Assembly: GCA_050732995.1 (NCBI GenBank)
Contig: JBOHSA010000026.1
Coordinates: 1-30,276 of the forward strand
Origin: JBOHSA01 sp050732995
Lineage (GTDB): Bacteria; Gemmatimonadota; Gemmatimonadetes; Gemmatimonadales; GWC2-71-9
Reading direction: 5' to 3'
DNA: 30,276 nt
The notes beneath the pieces are model-generated. The model was not told the DNA's origin, did not search any database, and was given only the letters and a program-made list of their open reading frames with translations. Below, in pieces: positions 8,173 through 15,500 of this stretch; positions within the stretch are counted from its first letter, which is position 1, and each line of letters opens with the position of its first letter. The position numbers were made by a program, and so were the translations under genes.

Positions 8173-10209
8173 TCAATCCCCCGTTGCATAGACCGTTTCC
8201 ACGTACGGCGCCTCGTTCACCTGCGGCGCCTTTCGCTTCGCCAGCACCAGCCACCACTCCCGCACCGAGGCGAGCACGACGAGCGCCACCACCACCATGA
8301 ACACCAGCGCCACGACCGTGTTGAGCCGGTCGTTGAAGACGAGCCGGGCGGCGTTGGGATCGACCGAGCCCGCGAGCGACGCCGCGTGGGCCAGAAAGCC
8401 GAGCTTCGGGTCGGTGGAGAACACCTTTTGCCAGCCCGCGGTCATCGTGACTGTCACGAGCCAGGCCAGCGGCGCGAGGGTGACCCAGGCGTAGCGCCGG
8501 CGGCCCATCTTGATGAGGATCGTGGTGCCGACGCACAACGCCACCGCGGCGAGCAGCTGGTTCGAGATGCCGAACAGGGGCCACAGCGAATTGATGCCTC
8601 CCAGGGGGTCCACCACCCCCTGATAGAGGAAGAAGCCCCACCCGGCCACGACCAGCGCGCTGGACGTGATGATGCTCGGGTACCACGACGTCTCGCCGAA
8701 CTTCGGCCACGCGTGCCCCATGATCTCTTGCAGCATGAACCGCCCGACGCGGGTCCCGGTATCGATGGTCGTGAGGATGAATAGGGCTTCGAACATGATC
8801 GCGAAGTGATACCACAGCGCGGTCAACGTCTTGCCGCCCAGCACGGTCGTGACGCTGGAGAAGATGTGGGCCATCCCGACGGCCAATGAAGGGGCGCCGC
8901 CGGTGCGCGCCACGAGCGTCTGCTCGCCCATCTGGGCTGCCAGCGCCTGCATCTGCTCCGGACTCACCACGAAGCCGGCGGTGCCGAGCACCTCGGACGC
9001 GCGCGCCAGCGCGGCGGGCGTCGTGTTCATGGCGAAATAGACGCCGGGTTCGAGCGTGCAGGCCGCGATCATCGCCATGACGCCGACGAACGACTCCATC
9101 AGCATCCCGCCGTAGCCGATCATCCGCGCGTCGGGCTCCCGGGCGATCATCTTCGGCGTCGTGCCCGAGGCGACGAGCGAGTGGAACCCGGAGATCGCCC
9201 CGCAGGCGATCGTGATGAAGGCGAAGGGAAAGAGCTTGCCGGCGAATACCGGCCCCTCGCCCAGCGTGGCGAACGGGGTGAGGGCGGGCATCCGGAGGTC
9301 GGGGAAGATGACGAAGATTGCGAGGCCGAGCGCCAGCACGGTCGTGATCTTGAGGAAGGTCGAGAGGTAGTCCCGGGGGCACAGCAGCATCCAAACCGGG
9401 AGCACCGAAGCGATGAAGCCATAGGCGACGATCATCCAGGTGAGCGCCACGCCGGAATGCCGGAACCAGCCGGCGATCTGCGGCTGGCCGGCCACCCAGC
9501 CGCCGGCCACGAGGGCGCCGAGCAGGAGCACCGCCCCCACGGCCGACGCCTCGCCCACTTTGCCCGGCCGCCACCGCTTCATCCACCAGCCCATCAACAG
9601 GGCGATCGGGATGGTGCAGGCGATCGTGAACAACCCCCAGGGGGAGTCCCGTAAGGCGTTTACCACGATCAGCGCCAGGACGGCGAGCAGGATGATCATG
9701 ATGAACAGCACGGCCAGCATGCCGGTGAATCCCGCGACCCGGTTGATCTCTTCCTTGGCCATCTGGCCGAGCGACCTGCCGTCGCGCCGCAGGGAGCAGA
9801 AAAGGATCGTGAAGTCCTGGACCGCGCCGCCCAGGACGACCCCGATCACGAGCCACAGCGTGCCGGGCAGGAACCCGAACTGGGCCGCGAGCACGGGTCC
9901 CACGAGCGGCCCCGCCCCGGCGATCGCGGCAAAGTGGTGCCCGTAGAGCACCCAGCGGTTGGTGGGGACGAAGTCGCGGCCGTTGTTCAGCCGCTCGGCC
10001 GGCGTGGCGCGCCGCGGGTCCAGCCCGAATACCCGGACGGCCAGAAACTTGGAGTAGAACCGGTAGGCGACGACGTACGTGCAGACGGCGGCGGTGAGCA
10101 GCCAGGCGGCGTTGACCGACTCGCCGCGGGACAGTGCCAGGACCCCGAAGGCCGCGGCGCCGAGGGCCGACAACCCGCCCCACAGGAGCAGGGATCCGAG
10201 CCGGTGCAT
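8173..10209 (-). CDS. cstA: CstA family pyruvate/peptide transporter
   Basis: A 678-residue protein with about 16-18 hydrophobic helices throughout. It carries family-typical segments: YRFYSKFLAVRVFGLDP, NNGRDFVPTNRWVLYGHHFA, IAGAGPLVGPVLAAQFG, GAVQDFTILF, ISGFHSLVASGTTPKM, and the late TRVGRFMLQE and FGISNQLLAAVAL. CstA and its relative BtsT take up pyruvate, and CstA was first linked to peptide use in carbon starvation. The open frame could start 28 codons further up, but the ATG at 10209 begins at the first helix and the extension would be translated from the G-rich tract, so it is rejected. No clear Shine-Dalgarno is visible. The leader contains the palindrome at 10246-10265 and the G8 runs on the coding strand. 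Confidence 0.93.
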   Translation of the reverse strand: MHRLGSLLLWGGLSALGAAAFGVLALSRGESVNAAWLLTAAVCTYVVAYRFYSKFLAVRVFGLDPRRATPAERLNNGRDFVPTNRWVLYGHHFAAIAGAGPLVGPVLAAQFGFLPGTLWLVIGVVLGGAVQDFTILFCSLRRDGRSLGQMAKEEINRVAGFTGMLAVLFIMIILLAVLALIVVNALRDSPWGLFTIACTIPIALLMGWWMKRWRPGKVGEASAVGAVLLLGALVAGGWVAGQPQIAGWFRHSGVALTWMIVAYGFIASVLPVWMLLCPRDYLSTFLKITTVLALGLAIFVIFPDLRMPALTPFATLGEGPVFAGKLFPFAFITIACGAISGFHSLVASGTTPKMIAREPDARMIGYGGMLMESFVGVMAMIAACTLEPGVYFAMNTTPAALARASEVLGTAGFVVSPEQMQALAAQMGEQTLVARTGGAPSLAVGMAHIFSSVTTVLGGKTLTALWYHFAIMFEALFILTTIDTGTRVGRFMLQEIMGHAWPKFGETSWYPSIITSSALVVAGWGFFLYQGVVDPLGGINSLWPLFGISNQLLAAVALCVGTTILIKMGRRRYAWVTLAPLAWLVTVTMTAGWQKVFSTDPKLGFLAHAASLAGSVDPNAARLVFNDRLNTVVALVFMVVVALVVLASVREWWLVLAKRKAPQVNEAPYVETVYATGD

Positions 10210-10245
10210 GGCCGCTAAGTTACGCCGCGCCTTGCCGATGTTCAA

Positions 10246-10265
10246 TTTCGAACATAAGTTCGAAA
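10246..10265. promoter_or_regulatory. Perfect palindrome of LexA/SOS-box type between cstA and the SDR gene
   Basis: TTTCGAAC-ATAA-GTTCGAAA is a perfect 8 bp dyad with a 4 nt centre. Its core TCGAAC-N4-GTTCGA is identical to the LexA operator known from mycobacteria and fits the wider GAAC-N4-GTTC box of Gram-positive and related phyla. It lies 37 nt before the cstA start and about 75 nt before the SDR start, so a bound repressor could act on either. Neither neighbour is a known DNA-damage gene, so another regulator with a similar site is possible. Confidence 0.5.
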
Positions 10266-10274
10266 CCCTTGGCA

Positions 10275-10306
10275 CCCCCCCCACCCCCCCCACCCCCCCC
10301 GCCCCC
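10275..10306. repeat. C8-A-C8-A-C8-G-C5 tract (G-quadruplex motif on the minus strand)
   Basis: Runs of eight C at 10275-10282, 10284-10291 and 10293-10300 plus C5 at 10302-10306, separated by single bases. The minus strand therefore has four G-tracts with 1 nt loops, a textbook G-quadruplex motif. It sits in the divergent cstA/SDR regulatory region. The runs are also prone to slippage. Confidence 0.85.
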
Positions 10307-10340
10307 GTCCTCCTGGTCGCTGGCCGCGCGCGAGGCGCCG

Positions 10341-11153
10341 GTGGCGGCGGCCGTGCCCCAAGAACGGCCGGAGCCGTTGTACGCCGGCGAGCGCCTGCAG
10401 GGCCGGGTCGCCATCGTGACCGGTGGAGCCACGGGGCTCGGTCGCTCCATCTCCCTCGAATTCGCCCAGCGCGGCGCGGCCGTCGCCTTCAATTATCTGG
10501 ACCTGCCCGGGCGCGACATCGGCGCCCAGGCGCTACTCACCGAGACCGCCATCAAGGCGCTCGGCGTCCGCGTGTACTCGGCGCGCTGCGACGTGCGCCG
10601 CCGCGACGAGGTCGAGCAGTTCGTCGCCCAGGCGCGCGAACGGCTGGGCGGGGTGCACTGCCTCGTGAACAACGCCGGCGTCACCCACGATGGCGCGCTC
10701 TGGCGGCTCTCGAGCGAGGCCTGGCAGGAAGTGCTCGACACGAACGTCACCGGCGCGTTCAATTGCATCCAGGCCGTGTCCCCGCACATGCGGGCGCAGC
10801 GCTACGGTAAGATCGTCAACATCTCGAGCCACCAGGCCTTCCGCCCCGGCTTCGGGATCGCCAACTACGCAACGAGCAAGGCGGCGCTCATCGGTCTAAC
10901 CAAGTCTGCGGCCGTGGATCTGGGGTCCTCCAACATCAACGTCAACGCCGTCGCACCCGGATTCGTGAAGACGGAGCTCCTGGCCAAGCTGCCCCGCGAG
11001 GTGCTGGAGCGCGCGGAGCACGAGTCGCTGCTGGGTCGCGTGGCCGACCCCGAGGACGTGTCGCGCGTGATCCTGTTCCTGTGCAGTGAGGCCGCCCGGC
11101 ACATCACCGGGCAGGTAATCGTGGTGGACGGCGGCTTGACGCTGGCGTCGTGA
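10341..11153 (+). CDS. Short-chain dehydrogenase/reductase, FabG-like
   Basis: A 270-residue classical SDR. It shows the cofactor loop TGGATGLG (27-34), NNAG (110-113), the active-site Asn (N134), Ser (162/163) and YATSK (Tyr 176, Lys 180), and the end motif TGQVIVVDGGLT. The family reduces or oxidises carbonyl/hydroxyl groups with NAD(P); FabG-type 3-oxoacyl-ACP reductase is the nearest guess but the substrate is unknown. The frame stays open upstream through the C-rich tract, but there it codes for poly-proline. GTG at 10341 with GAGG 5 nt before it is chosen; GTG 10353 is an alternative. The stop overlaps the next gene start (GTGA). Confidence 0.88.
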   Translation: MAAAVPQERPEPLYAGERLQGRVAIVTGGATGLGRSISLEFAQRGAAVAFNYLDLPGRDIGAQALLTETAIKALGVRVYSARCDVRRRDEVEQFVAQARERLGGVHCLVNNAGVTHDGALWRLSSEAWQEVLDTNVTGAFNCIQAVSPHMRAQRYGKIVNISSHQAFRPGFGIANYATSKAALIGLTKSAAVDLGSSNINVNAVAPGFVKTELLAKLPREVLERAEHESLLGRVADPEDVSRVILFLCSEAARHITGQVIVVDGGLTLAS

Positions 11154-11851
11154 CTAATCGCTTGAACTGCAAACGGTTACTGCGTGGGGTCTGGGGTGTG
11201 AGTGCGTGGGCAATGCTGGCGTGCGGGGGCCAGCGGGCCGACCAGAACCCGACCCCCGAGCCGACGGCGCCGCTCCCCACCGCCGGGCTCGCGGGCCAAA
11301 AGGTGAGCCTCCTACCACTCACGCTCGTCGCCGCCGAAGACTCGCTCCACTGGGAATCGGTGCTCGCCGATCGGCGGGCTACCCTCGCGACCGGGGACAG
11401 CATCATCGGCGCGCTGCTCGCGGCCCGCGCCCCAGAAGTGACATGGGTGCTGCCCGACGAGCTGAGGCGCACGGCGCGGCGCGCGACCGGCGTCGCCACC
11501 GACCCAGACCAGCTCGGCACGGCGATCCTGCGCGCCGAAAGTCTCGTGGAGGTTCCCGATCCGCTGCGCTCGCAGCTGCGCACGCTCGCCGCCCTGGCGG
11601 GCAGCCGCTTCGCGGTGATTCCCGCGGCACTGGTGTATCGGCGGTCCGGCGGTCCGGCGGCCCGGCGGTCGGCGGATCCAGTGACCGCCGGACCGCCGGA
11701 CCGCCGAACCGCAACCGCCCAATTGTCCATCGTCCTCGTCGACGTCCGCCTGGGGCGGGTCGCGTGGCGCACGGTGGCGCGCGGCGAGGGCGGGGACCCC
11801 TGGACGGCGCTGACTGGGGCGGTGAAGAGCCTGACGCCGGGACTGCCGTGA
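11150..11851 (+). CDS. Lipoprotein of unknown function with an in-frame repeat insertion
   Basis: A 233-residue protein starting at a GTG that overlaps the SDR stop. The start has a signal peptide with lipobox MLAC (Cys 25) followed by a Pro/Thr-rich stretch. The rest (VSLLPLTLVAAEDSLHW... LRTLAALAGSRFAVIPAALVY... LSIVLVDVRLGRVAWRTVARGEG) resembles small periplasmic lipoproteins with a TolB/GNA1162-like fold in overall pattern, but I do not recognise a named family. Between two strands of this fold the octamer hairpin at 11639-11706 adds about 24 residues rich in Arg, Gly, Pro and Ala, without breaking the frame. The stop overlaps the dehydrogenase start by 4 nt. Confidence 0.7.
   Translation: MTNRLNCKRLLRGVWGVSAWAMLACGGQRADQNPTPEPTAPLPTAGLAGQKVSLLPLTLVAAEDSLHWESVLADRRATLATGDSIIGALLAARAPEVTWVLPDELRRTARRATGVATDPDQLGTAILRAESLVEVPDPLRSQLRTLAALAGSRFAVIPAALVYRRSGGPAARRSADPVTAGPPDRRTATAQLSIVLVDVRLGRVAWRTVARGEGGDPWTALTGAVKSLTPGLP
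11639..11706. repeat. Inverted octamer array (CGGCGGTC units) inside a gene
   Basis: Left arm: CGGCGGTC at 11639, 11647 and 11663 with CGGCGGCC at 11655. Right arm: the reverse complement GACCGCCG three times at 11683, 11691 and 11699. The loop is 12 nt. Three units of each arm pair over 24 bp with a single mismatch. The element lies wholly within the lipoprotein coding sequence and keeps the frame. Confidence 0.85.
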
Positions 11852-12861
11852 GCCGCGAAGCGACGCTCATCGCGGGCGACGGCATCGGACCCGAGATCAC
11901 CCAGGCCACCCTTCAGATGCTCGACGCGCTGGGGATGCAGTTCGATTGGGACGAGCAATACGGCGGGATGGCCGCGGTGGAGCAGGCGGGCACAGCGCTC
12001 CCCAACGCCACGCTCGACTCGATCCGCCGCACCAAGCTCGCGCTCAAGGGCCCGCTCACGACGCCCGTCGGGGGCGGATACCGCTCGGTCAACGTGGCGC
12101 TGCGGCAGGAGTTCGACCTGTACGCCAACGTGCGGCCGACCAAGACCATGGTGCCCGGGGGCCGCTACACAAACGTCGATCTCGTCGTCATCCGCGAGAA
12201 CACCGAGGGGCTGTACGTCGGGCTGGACTTCACCTTCAAGATCGCGGGCGACCGGCGGGCGCTGGCGCAGGCGATGTCGATCGTGACGCGGGAGGGCAGC
12301 GAGCGGATCGCGCGCTACGCGTTCGAGTACGCCAAGCGGCACAGCCGGAAAAAGGTGACTATCGTCCACAAGGCGAACATCCTGAAGGCGACCTCGGGCT
12401 TGTTTCTCGAGACGGCCCGCCGGGTGGCCAAGGAGTACGAGGGCACCATCGCTTCGGATGACAAGATCGTGGATAACGCCGCGATGCAGCTCGTGCTCAA
12501 GCCCGAACAGTTCGACGTGATCGTCACGACCAACCTGTTCGGCGATATTCTGTCGGACGAGGCCTCGGGGCTCGTGGGGGGACTGGGGCTCGCGCCGGGG
12601 GCCAACATCGGGACGGGCGCCGCGATCTTCGAGGCGGTGCACGGCTCGGCGCCCGACATCGCGGGACAGGGAATCGCGAACCCGTCGGCGCAGCTGCTCG
12701 CCGCGGCGATGATGCTGGATCACCTGAACGAGGTCGAGGCCGCGGCGCGCCTGCGGCGGGCGCTCGAGACGGCGATCGTCCAGGACAACGTGCGCACCAG
12801 GGATCTCGGGGGCAATGCTTCTACGGCCGATTTCGCCCGCGCCGTGGCCCGCCGGCTCTAG
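11848..12861 (+). CDS. NAD-dependent isocitrate/isopropylmalate dehydrogenase family protein
   Basis: A 337-residue beta-decarboxylating dehydrogenase. It has the opening LIAGDGIGPEIT, the substrate loop around VRPTKTMVPGGRYTNVDLVVIRENTEGLYVG, the catalytic region KVTIVHKANILKATSG, the metal-binding NLFGDILSDEASGLVGGLGLAPGANIG and the cofactor segment AVHGSAPDIAGQGIANPSA. The ENTEGLYVG loop, the length and the lack of leucine-pathway genes nearby favour NAD-isocitrate dehydrogenase of the TCA cycle; 3-isopropylmalate dehydrogenase is the main alternative. The start is the GTG overlapping the lipoprotein stop (GTGA); a much longer upstream open frame is only overlap with that gene. Confidence 0.85.
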   Translation: MSREATLIAGDGIGPEITQATLQMLDALGMQFDWDEQYGGMAAVEQAGTALPNATLDSIRRTKLALKGPLTTPVGGGYRSVNVALRQEFDLYANVRPTKTMVPGGRYTNVDLVVIRENTEGLYVGLDFTFKIAGDRRALAQAMSIVTREGSERIARYAFEYAKRHSRKKVTIVHKANILKATSGLFLETARRVAKEYEGTIASDDKIVDNAAMQLVLKPEQFDVIVTTNLFGDILSDEASGLVGGLGLAPGANIGTGAAIFEAVHGSAPDIAGQGIANPSAQLLAAAMMLDHLNEVEAAARLRRALETAIVQDNVRTRDLGGNASTADFARAVARRL

Positions 12862-13126
12862 CCACCTGTGCGCCAAATGCGGGGAGATGACGCCCGGCAT
12901 CCCCGTCGGCGGTCTGTGCCCGAGCTGCACCCGGCTCGTGACCCGCAAGGCGGGCCGGATCGGCCGCTGGACGGCGCTGGGGACCACCTTGCCGCTCGCG
13001 CTGTACGTGGCGCTGCGGTTCCCCCCGGACCCCACGGCCCGGCTGGTGGGGGCGGGGGCTGTGCTGCTATGGTACGGGCTGACGTTTCTCATTGCGAAGC
13101 GGGTCGCGTGGGAGTGGCTCAAATAG
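12815..13126 (+). CDS. Small membrane protein with N-terminal zinc ribbon
   Basis: A 103-residue protein with two CxxC pairs (LCAKCGEM and LCPSCTRL) spaced for one zinc ribbon at about 18-40, then two hydrophobic helices at about 52-68 and 76-95. The ATG at 12815 overlaps the dehydrogenase end by 47 nt in another frame; the next ATG, at 12887, would lose the first cysteine pair, so the earlier start, or a non-ATG start near 12866, is more likely. Function unknown; small ribbon-plus-membrane proteins like this are common and not well studied. Confidence 0.6.
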   Translation: MLLRPISPAPWPAGSSHLCAKCGEMTPGIPVGGLCPSCTRLVTRKAGRIGRWTALGTTLPLALYVALRFPPDPTARLVGAGAVLLWYGLTFLIAKRVAWEWLK

Positions 13127-13133
13127 AGACAGG

Positions 13134-13192
13134 GCGGAATGCGGAGTGCGGAATGCGGAATGACCGGGATTGCGGAATGCGGAATGCGGAAT
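13134..13192. repeat. GCGGAAT heptamer array at the DUF4139 start
   Basis: Four units with exact 7 nt period at 13134-13161 (one reads GCGGAGT), a 10 nt break GACCGGGATT, then three more at 13172-13192. Consecutive units create GGAATG, so each junction contains an ATG. The DUF4139 gene takes its start codon from this array. Confidence 0.9.
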
Positions 13193-14571
13193 TGAAGTGG
13201 GTGGTTCTTGCCGCGGTTTTGGCGACCGCGGCGCCGGCGGCCGCGCAAACGTCGCTGTCGATCTATGCCGATGGGCGCGTGGTCGTTCGAAAGACGCTGC
13301 CGCAGGCACTCGAGCGGGGGCGGAATACGGTCACGCTGCGGCTCGAGGGCCTCGATCCGGCAACGTTGTTCTCGCCGGATAGTTCTGTGACCGTGGCCTC
13401 AGCCGTCGTGAGGCAGCCGAGTGGTAAGGATGACGCGCTGAGAGCGGCGGTGGGGCAGACTCTATCCTTTGTTCGCGACAAGGGAGACACCATCCGGGCG
13501 ACCGTCGTGAGGGTCGATCCGCCGCAGTACAAGCTGAGCGACGGGAGACTGCTGCTGGGCCAGCCCGGGGAGCCGCTGTTTCCGGCAGGGGTCGTCCGGA
13601 CCTCGCCCGAAGCCACGCTGGTGGTGGAGGCGGCCAGAGCGCGACCGCGGACGGAGCTCGCCTATGTGGCGCAAGGCGCCAAGTGGGAGGCGCTGTATCA
13701 AGTCGTGCTCGGCGGGCGCGGGATAGCCGGCATTTCGGGATCGGCGACGGTCAGTTCCGAGCGGCTTCGGGCCGACAGCGCTGACGTGCACTTGGTGTCG
13801 GGATCGATCAACCGCACGCGGTTCCCAGCCGAGGCAGGTCTCCGATTGGACGCCGTGGTGCTGACCGGAGTGGCGCAAGGTGAGGCTCGGCAGGGATTCA
13901 CCGGGCCGGAAGAGCGGGCGGTGGGAGAGACCCACGTCTATCACCTCCCGGGCAAGCTGACCCTAGAGCCTGGCGTCTCGGCGACCACGGCGCTGTTCCC
14001 CCGCGCGACCGTTGCCTACACCCAAGAATTCGTCGTTCCTGGAGCACTCCCGTGGCGTGGGTGGATCGGACAGTCGCCCGAGCCAAACCGACTTGCCGTC
14101 CAGGTGTGGTACACGCTGAAGCGTGATCGCGGGTCGGCGTTCGGTCGCCGGCCACTTCCGGTGGGTACCGTTCAATTGTATCAAGCCGACTCGGCCGGCC
14201 AAGTACAACTCGTCGGCGAGGCCACGATCATGCACACCCCGGCTGGCAGGGACGTCCGCGTGCAGTCCGGCAACGCCTTTGACGTCACCGTCGAACGCGT
14301 GCAGACCGATTTCACCCAGGAACAGCTCCCGCCGCCGCGCCGGGGGGTGCCCGGCCGCCAGCGCCTCACGGCCGCGTATCGCGTGACGATCACCAACGCC
14401 AAGACCGAGGCCGTGACGGTGGACGTGCGCGAGGCGCGCTACGGCATGTGGCGCATCGTCGAAAGCAGCATCCCGGCCGAAAAGCTCTCGGCCACGGAGT
14501 CCCGCTTCCGGGTCCCGGTGCCGGCGGGCGGTGAGGCCGTGCTCACCTACACCGTGCAGCTCGAGTCGTGA
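13177..14571 (+). CDS. Exported DUF4139 domain protein
   Basis: A 464-residue protein with a signal peptide (MRNAELKWVVLAAVLATAAPAAAQ). The body has the layout of DUF4139 proteins: an N-terminal strand-rich part (SIYADGRVVVRKTLPQALERGRNTVTLRLEGLDPATLFSPDSSV) and a long C-terminal beta part ending in EARYGMWRIVESSIPAEKL... FRVPVPAGGEAVLTYTVQL, the typical closing motif. The family's role is unknown. The frame is open further up, but ATG 13177 (or 13153) gives a proper signal peptide; both ATGs are inside the GCGGAAT array, and no ordinary ribosome site is present. The stop overlaps the next start (GTGA). Confidence 0.82.
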   Translation: MRNAELKWVVLAAVLATAAPAAAQTSLSIYADGRVVVRKTLPQALERGRNTVTLRLEGLDPATLFSPDSSVTVASAVVRQPSGKDDALRAAVGQTLSFVRDKGDTIRATVVRVDPPQYKLSDGRLLLGQPGEPLFPAGVVRTSPEATLVVEAARARPRTELAYVAQGAKWEALYQVVLGGRGIAGISGSATVSSERLRADSADVHLVSGSINRTRFPAEAGLRLDAVVLTGVAQGEARQGFTGPEERAVGETHVYHLPGKLTLEPGVSATTALFPRATVAYTQEFVVPGALPWRGWIGQSPEPNRLAVQVWYTLKRDRGSAFGRRPLPVGTVQLYQADSAGQVQLVGEATIMHTPAGRDVRVQSGNAFDVTVERVQTDFTQEQLPPPRRGVPGRQRLTAAYRVTITNAKTEAVTVDVREARYGMWRIVESSIPAEKLSATESRFRVPVPAGGEAVLTYTVQLES

Positions 14572-15431
14572 CCGTCCAGATCCTGCACCTCGCCGACCTG
14601 CACTTCGGGGGTCTGGCCGACATCCGGCAGCTCGAGGCCTTGGAGCAGATGCTCCCCGATCTCCGCCCCGACGCGATCGTGCTGGCCGGGGATCTCTCGC
14701 AGCGCGCGCGCCACGGCGAGTTCCAGCGGGCCCGTGCCTTCGTCAACCTCGCGGCCCAGACCGCACCGGTGTACGTCTGTCCCGGCAACCACGACGTGCA
14801 ATGGTGGTGGCGGCCCCTGATCCCCTTCAGCAAGGGGGTCCTGTACCGGAAGTACCAGCGCTACTTGGGCGACGACCTGGCGCCCACGCTCACCGTACCG
14901 GGCGCGATCATCGCCGGGGCGCTCACGTCCCACGGCCTTGCCTGGGGCTCGCTCACGTTCCGGCTGCGCGACCTCGCCGTGAAGGGGCACCTCCCCAAGG
15001 GGGAGGCCGAGCGCGTGCGGGCGCTGTTCGAGCGGGCGCCGGCCGAGCTCGCGAAGATCCTGGTGGTGCACCACAACGTGCTGCGGGGCGAGATCTCGCA
15101 ACGCATGGGGCTCGCCCGCTGGCGCCAGGCGCAGGACCGCCTGATCGCCTCGCGCGCCGACGTCGTCCTCTGCGGGCACGACCATCAGGAAGGAGCGGAT
15201 GTGCTGGGCGGCAAAGTGGTGGTGTCGACCACGGGGACGCTGTCCACCCGCTCACGCGGCGGCCGGCCCTCCTGCTTCAACTTCGTCACCATCCAGCCGA
15301 CTGCTGTGCAGATCACCTTCTTCCGCTGGGAGGCCGAGCGCGGGCGGTTCCGGGCGTCGGACACGTTCGCGTTCGCGCGGGCGCACGGCCACGCCGAGCG
15401 GCGGGACGCCATCCCCGCCGCAAGCTGCTAG
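14568..15431 (+). CDS. Calcineurin-like metallophosphoesterase
   Basis: A 287-residue cytoplasmic phosphoesterase with all the metal-binding motifs in order: HLADLHFGG (D-x-H), LAGDLSQRAR (GD), PGNHD, VVHHN and GHDHQ. Members hydrolyse phosphomono- or diesters, including cyclic nucleotides; the substrate is not clear from sequence. The GTG start overlaps the DUF4139 stop. About 70 nt to the next gene hold the TTAGCCCC array. Confidence 0.88.
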   Translation: MTVQILHLADLHFGGLADIRQLEALEQMLPDLRPDAIVLAGDLSQRARHGEFQRARAFVNLAAQTAPVYVCPGNHDVQWWWRPLIPFSKGVLYRKYQRYLGDDLAPTLTVPGAIIAGALTSHGLAWGSLTFRLRDLAVKGHLPKGEAERVRALFERAPAELAKILVVHHNVLRGEISQRMGLARWRQAQDRLIASRADVVLCGHDHQEGADVLGGKVVVSTTGTLSTRSRGGRPSCFNFVTIQPTAVQITFFRWEAERGRFRASDTFAFARAHGHAERRDAIPAASC

Positions 15432-15454
15432 ATTCCTCCTCCGCGACTGGGTTC

Positions 15455-15486
15455 TTAGCCCCTTAGCCCCTTAGCCTCTTAGCCCC
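15455..15486. repeat. TTAGCCCC octamer array upstream of the acyl-CoA dehydrogenase
   Basis: Four units with exact 8 nt period at 15455, 15463, 15471 (TTAGCCTC) and 15479, followed by TTTTT and a GAGG ribosome site before ATG 15501. There is no hairpin, so it is not an intrinsic terminator despite the T run. Confidence 0.9.
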
Positions 15487-15500
15487 TTTTTGAGGTTGTC

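Noticed and set aside
7952..10183. A 743-codon open frame on the minus strand in another frame across cstA
   Set aside because: It is Arg/Gly/Pro/Ala-rich with no family motif and exists because of high GC in the third codon position of cstA, whose own frame has clear transporter helices and motifs.
10134..10340. Longer SDR start upstream of the C-rich tract
   Set aside because: The extension runs through cstA and codes for poly-proline; the SDR fold begins after GTG 10341, which has a GAGG site.
13134..13192. CRISPR array
   Set aside because: Units are 7 nt with no spacers, and no cas genes are present; the same holds for the other short arrays.
11104..13248. A 714-codon minus-strand open frame opposite the SDR end, lipoprotein, dehydrogenase and zinc-ribbon genes
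   Set aside because: It crosses several well-supported genes, and part of its N terminus is just the GCGGAAT array read backwards.
15479..15491. Intrinsic terminator at the T run before gcdH
   Set aside because: There is no GC-rich hairpin before the T run; the sequence is a direct tandem array.
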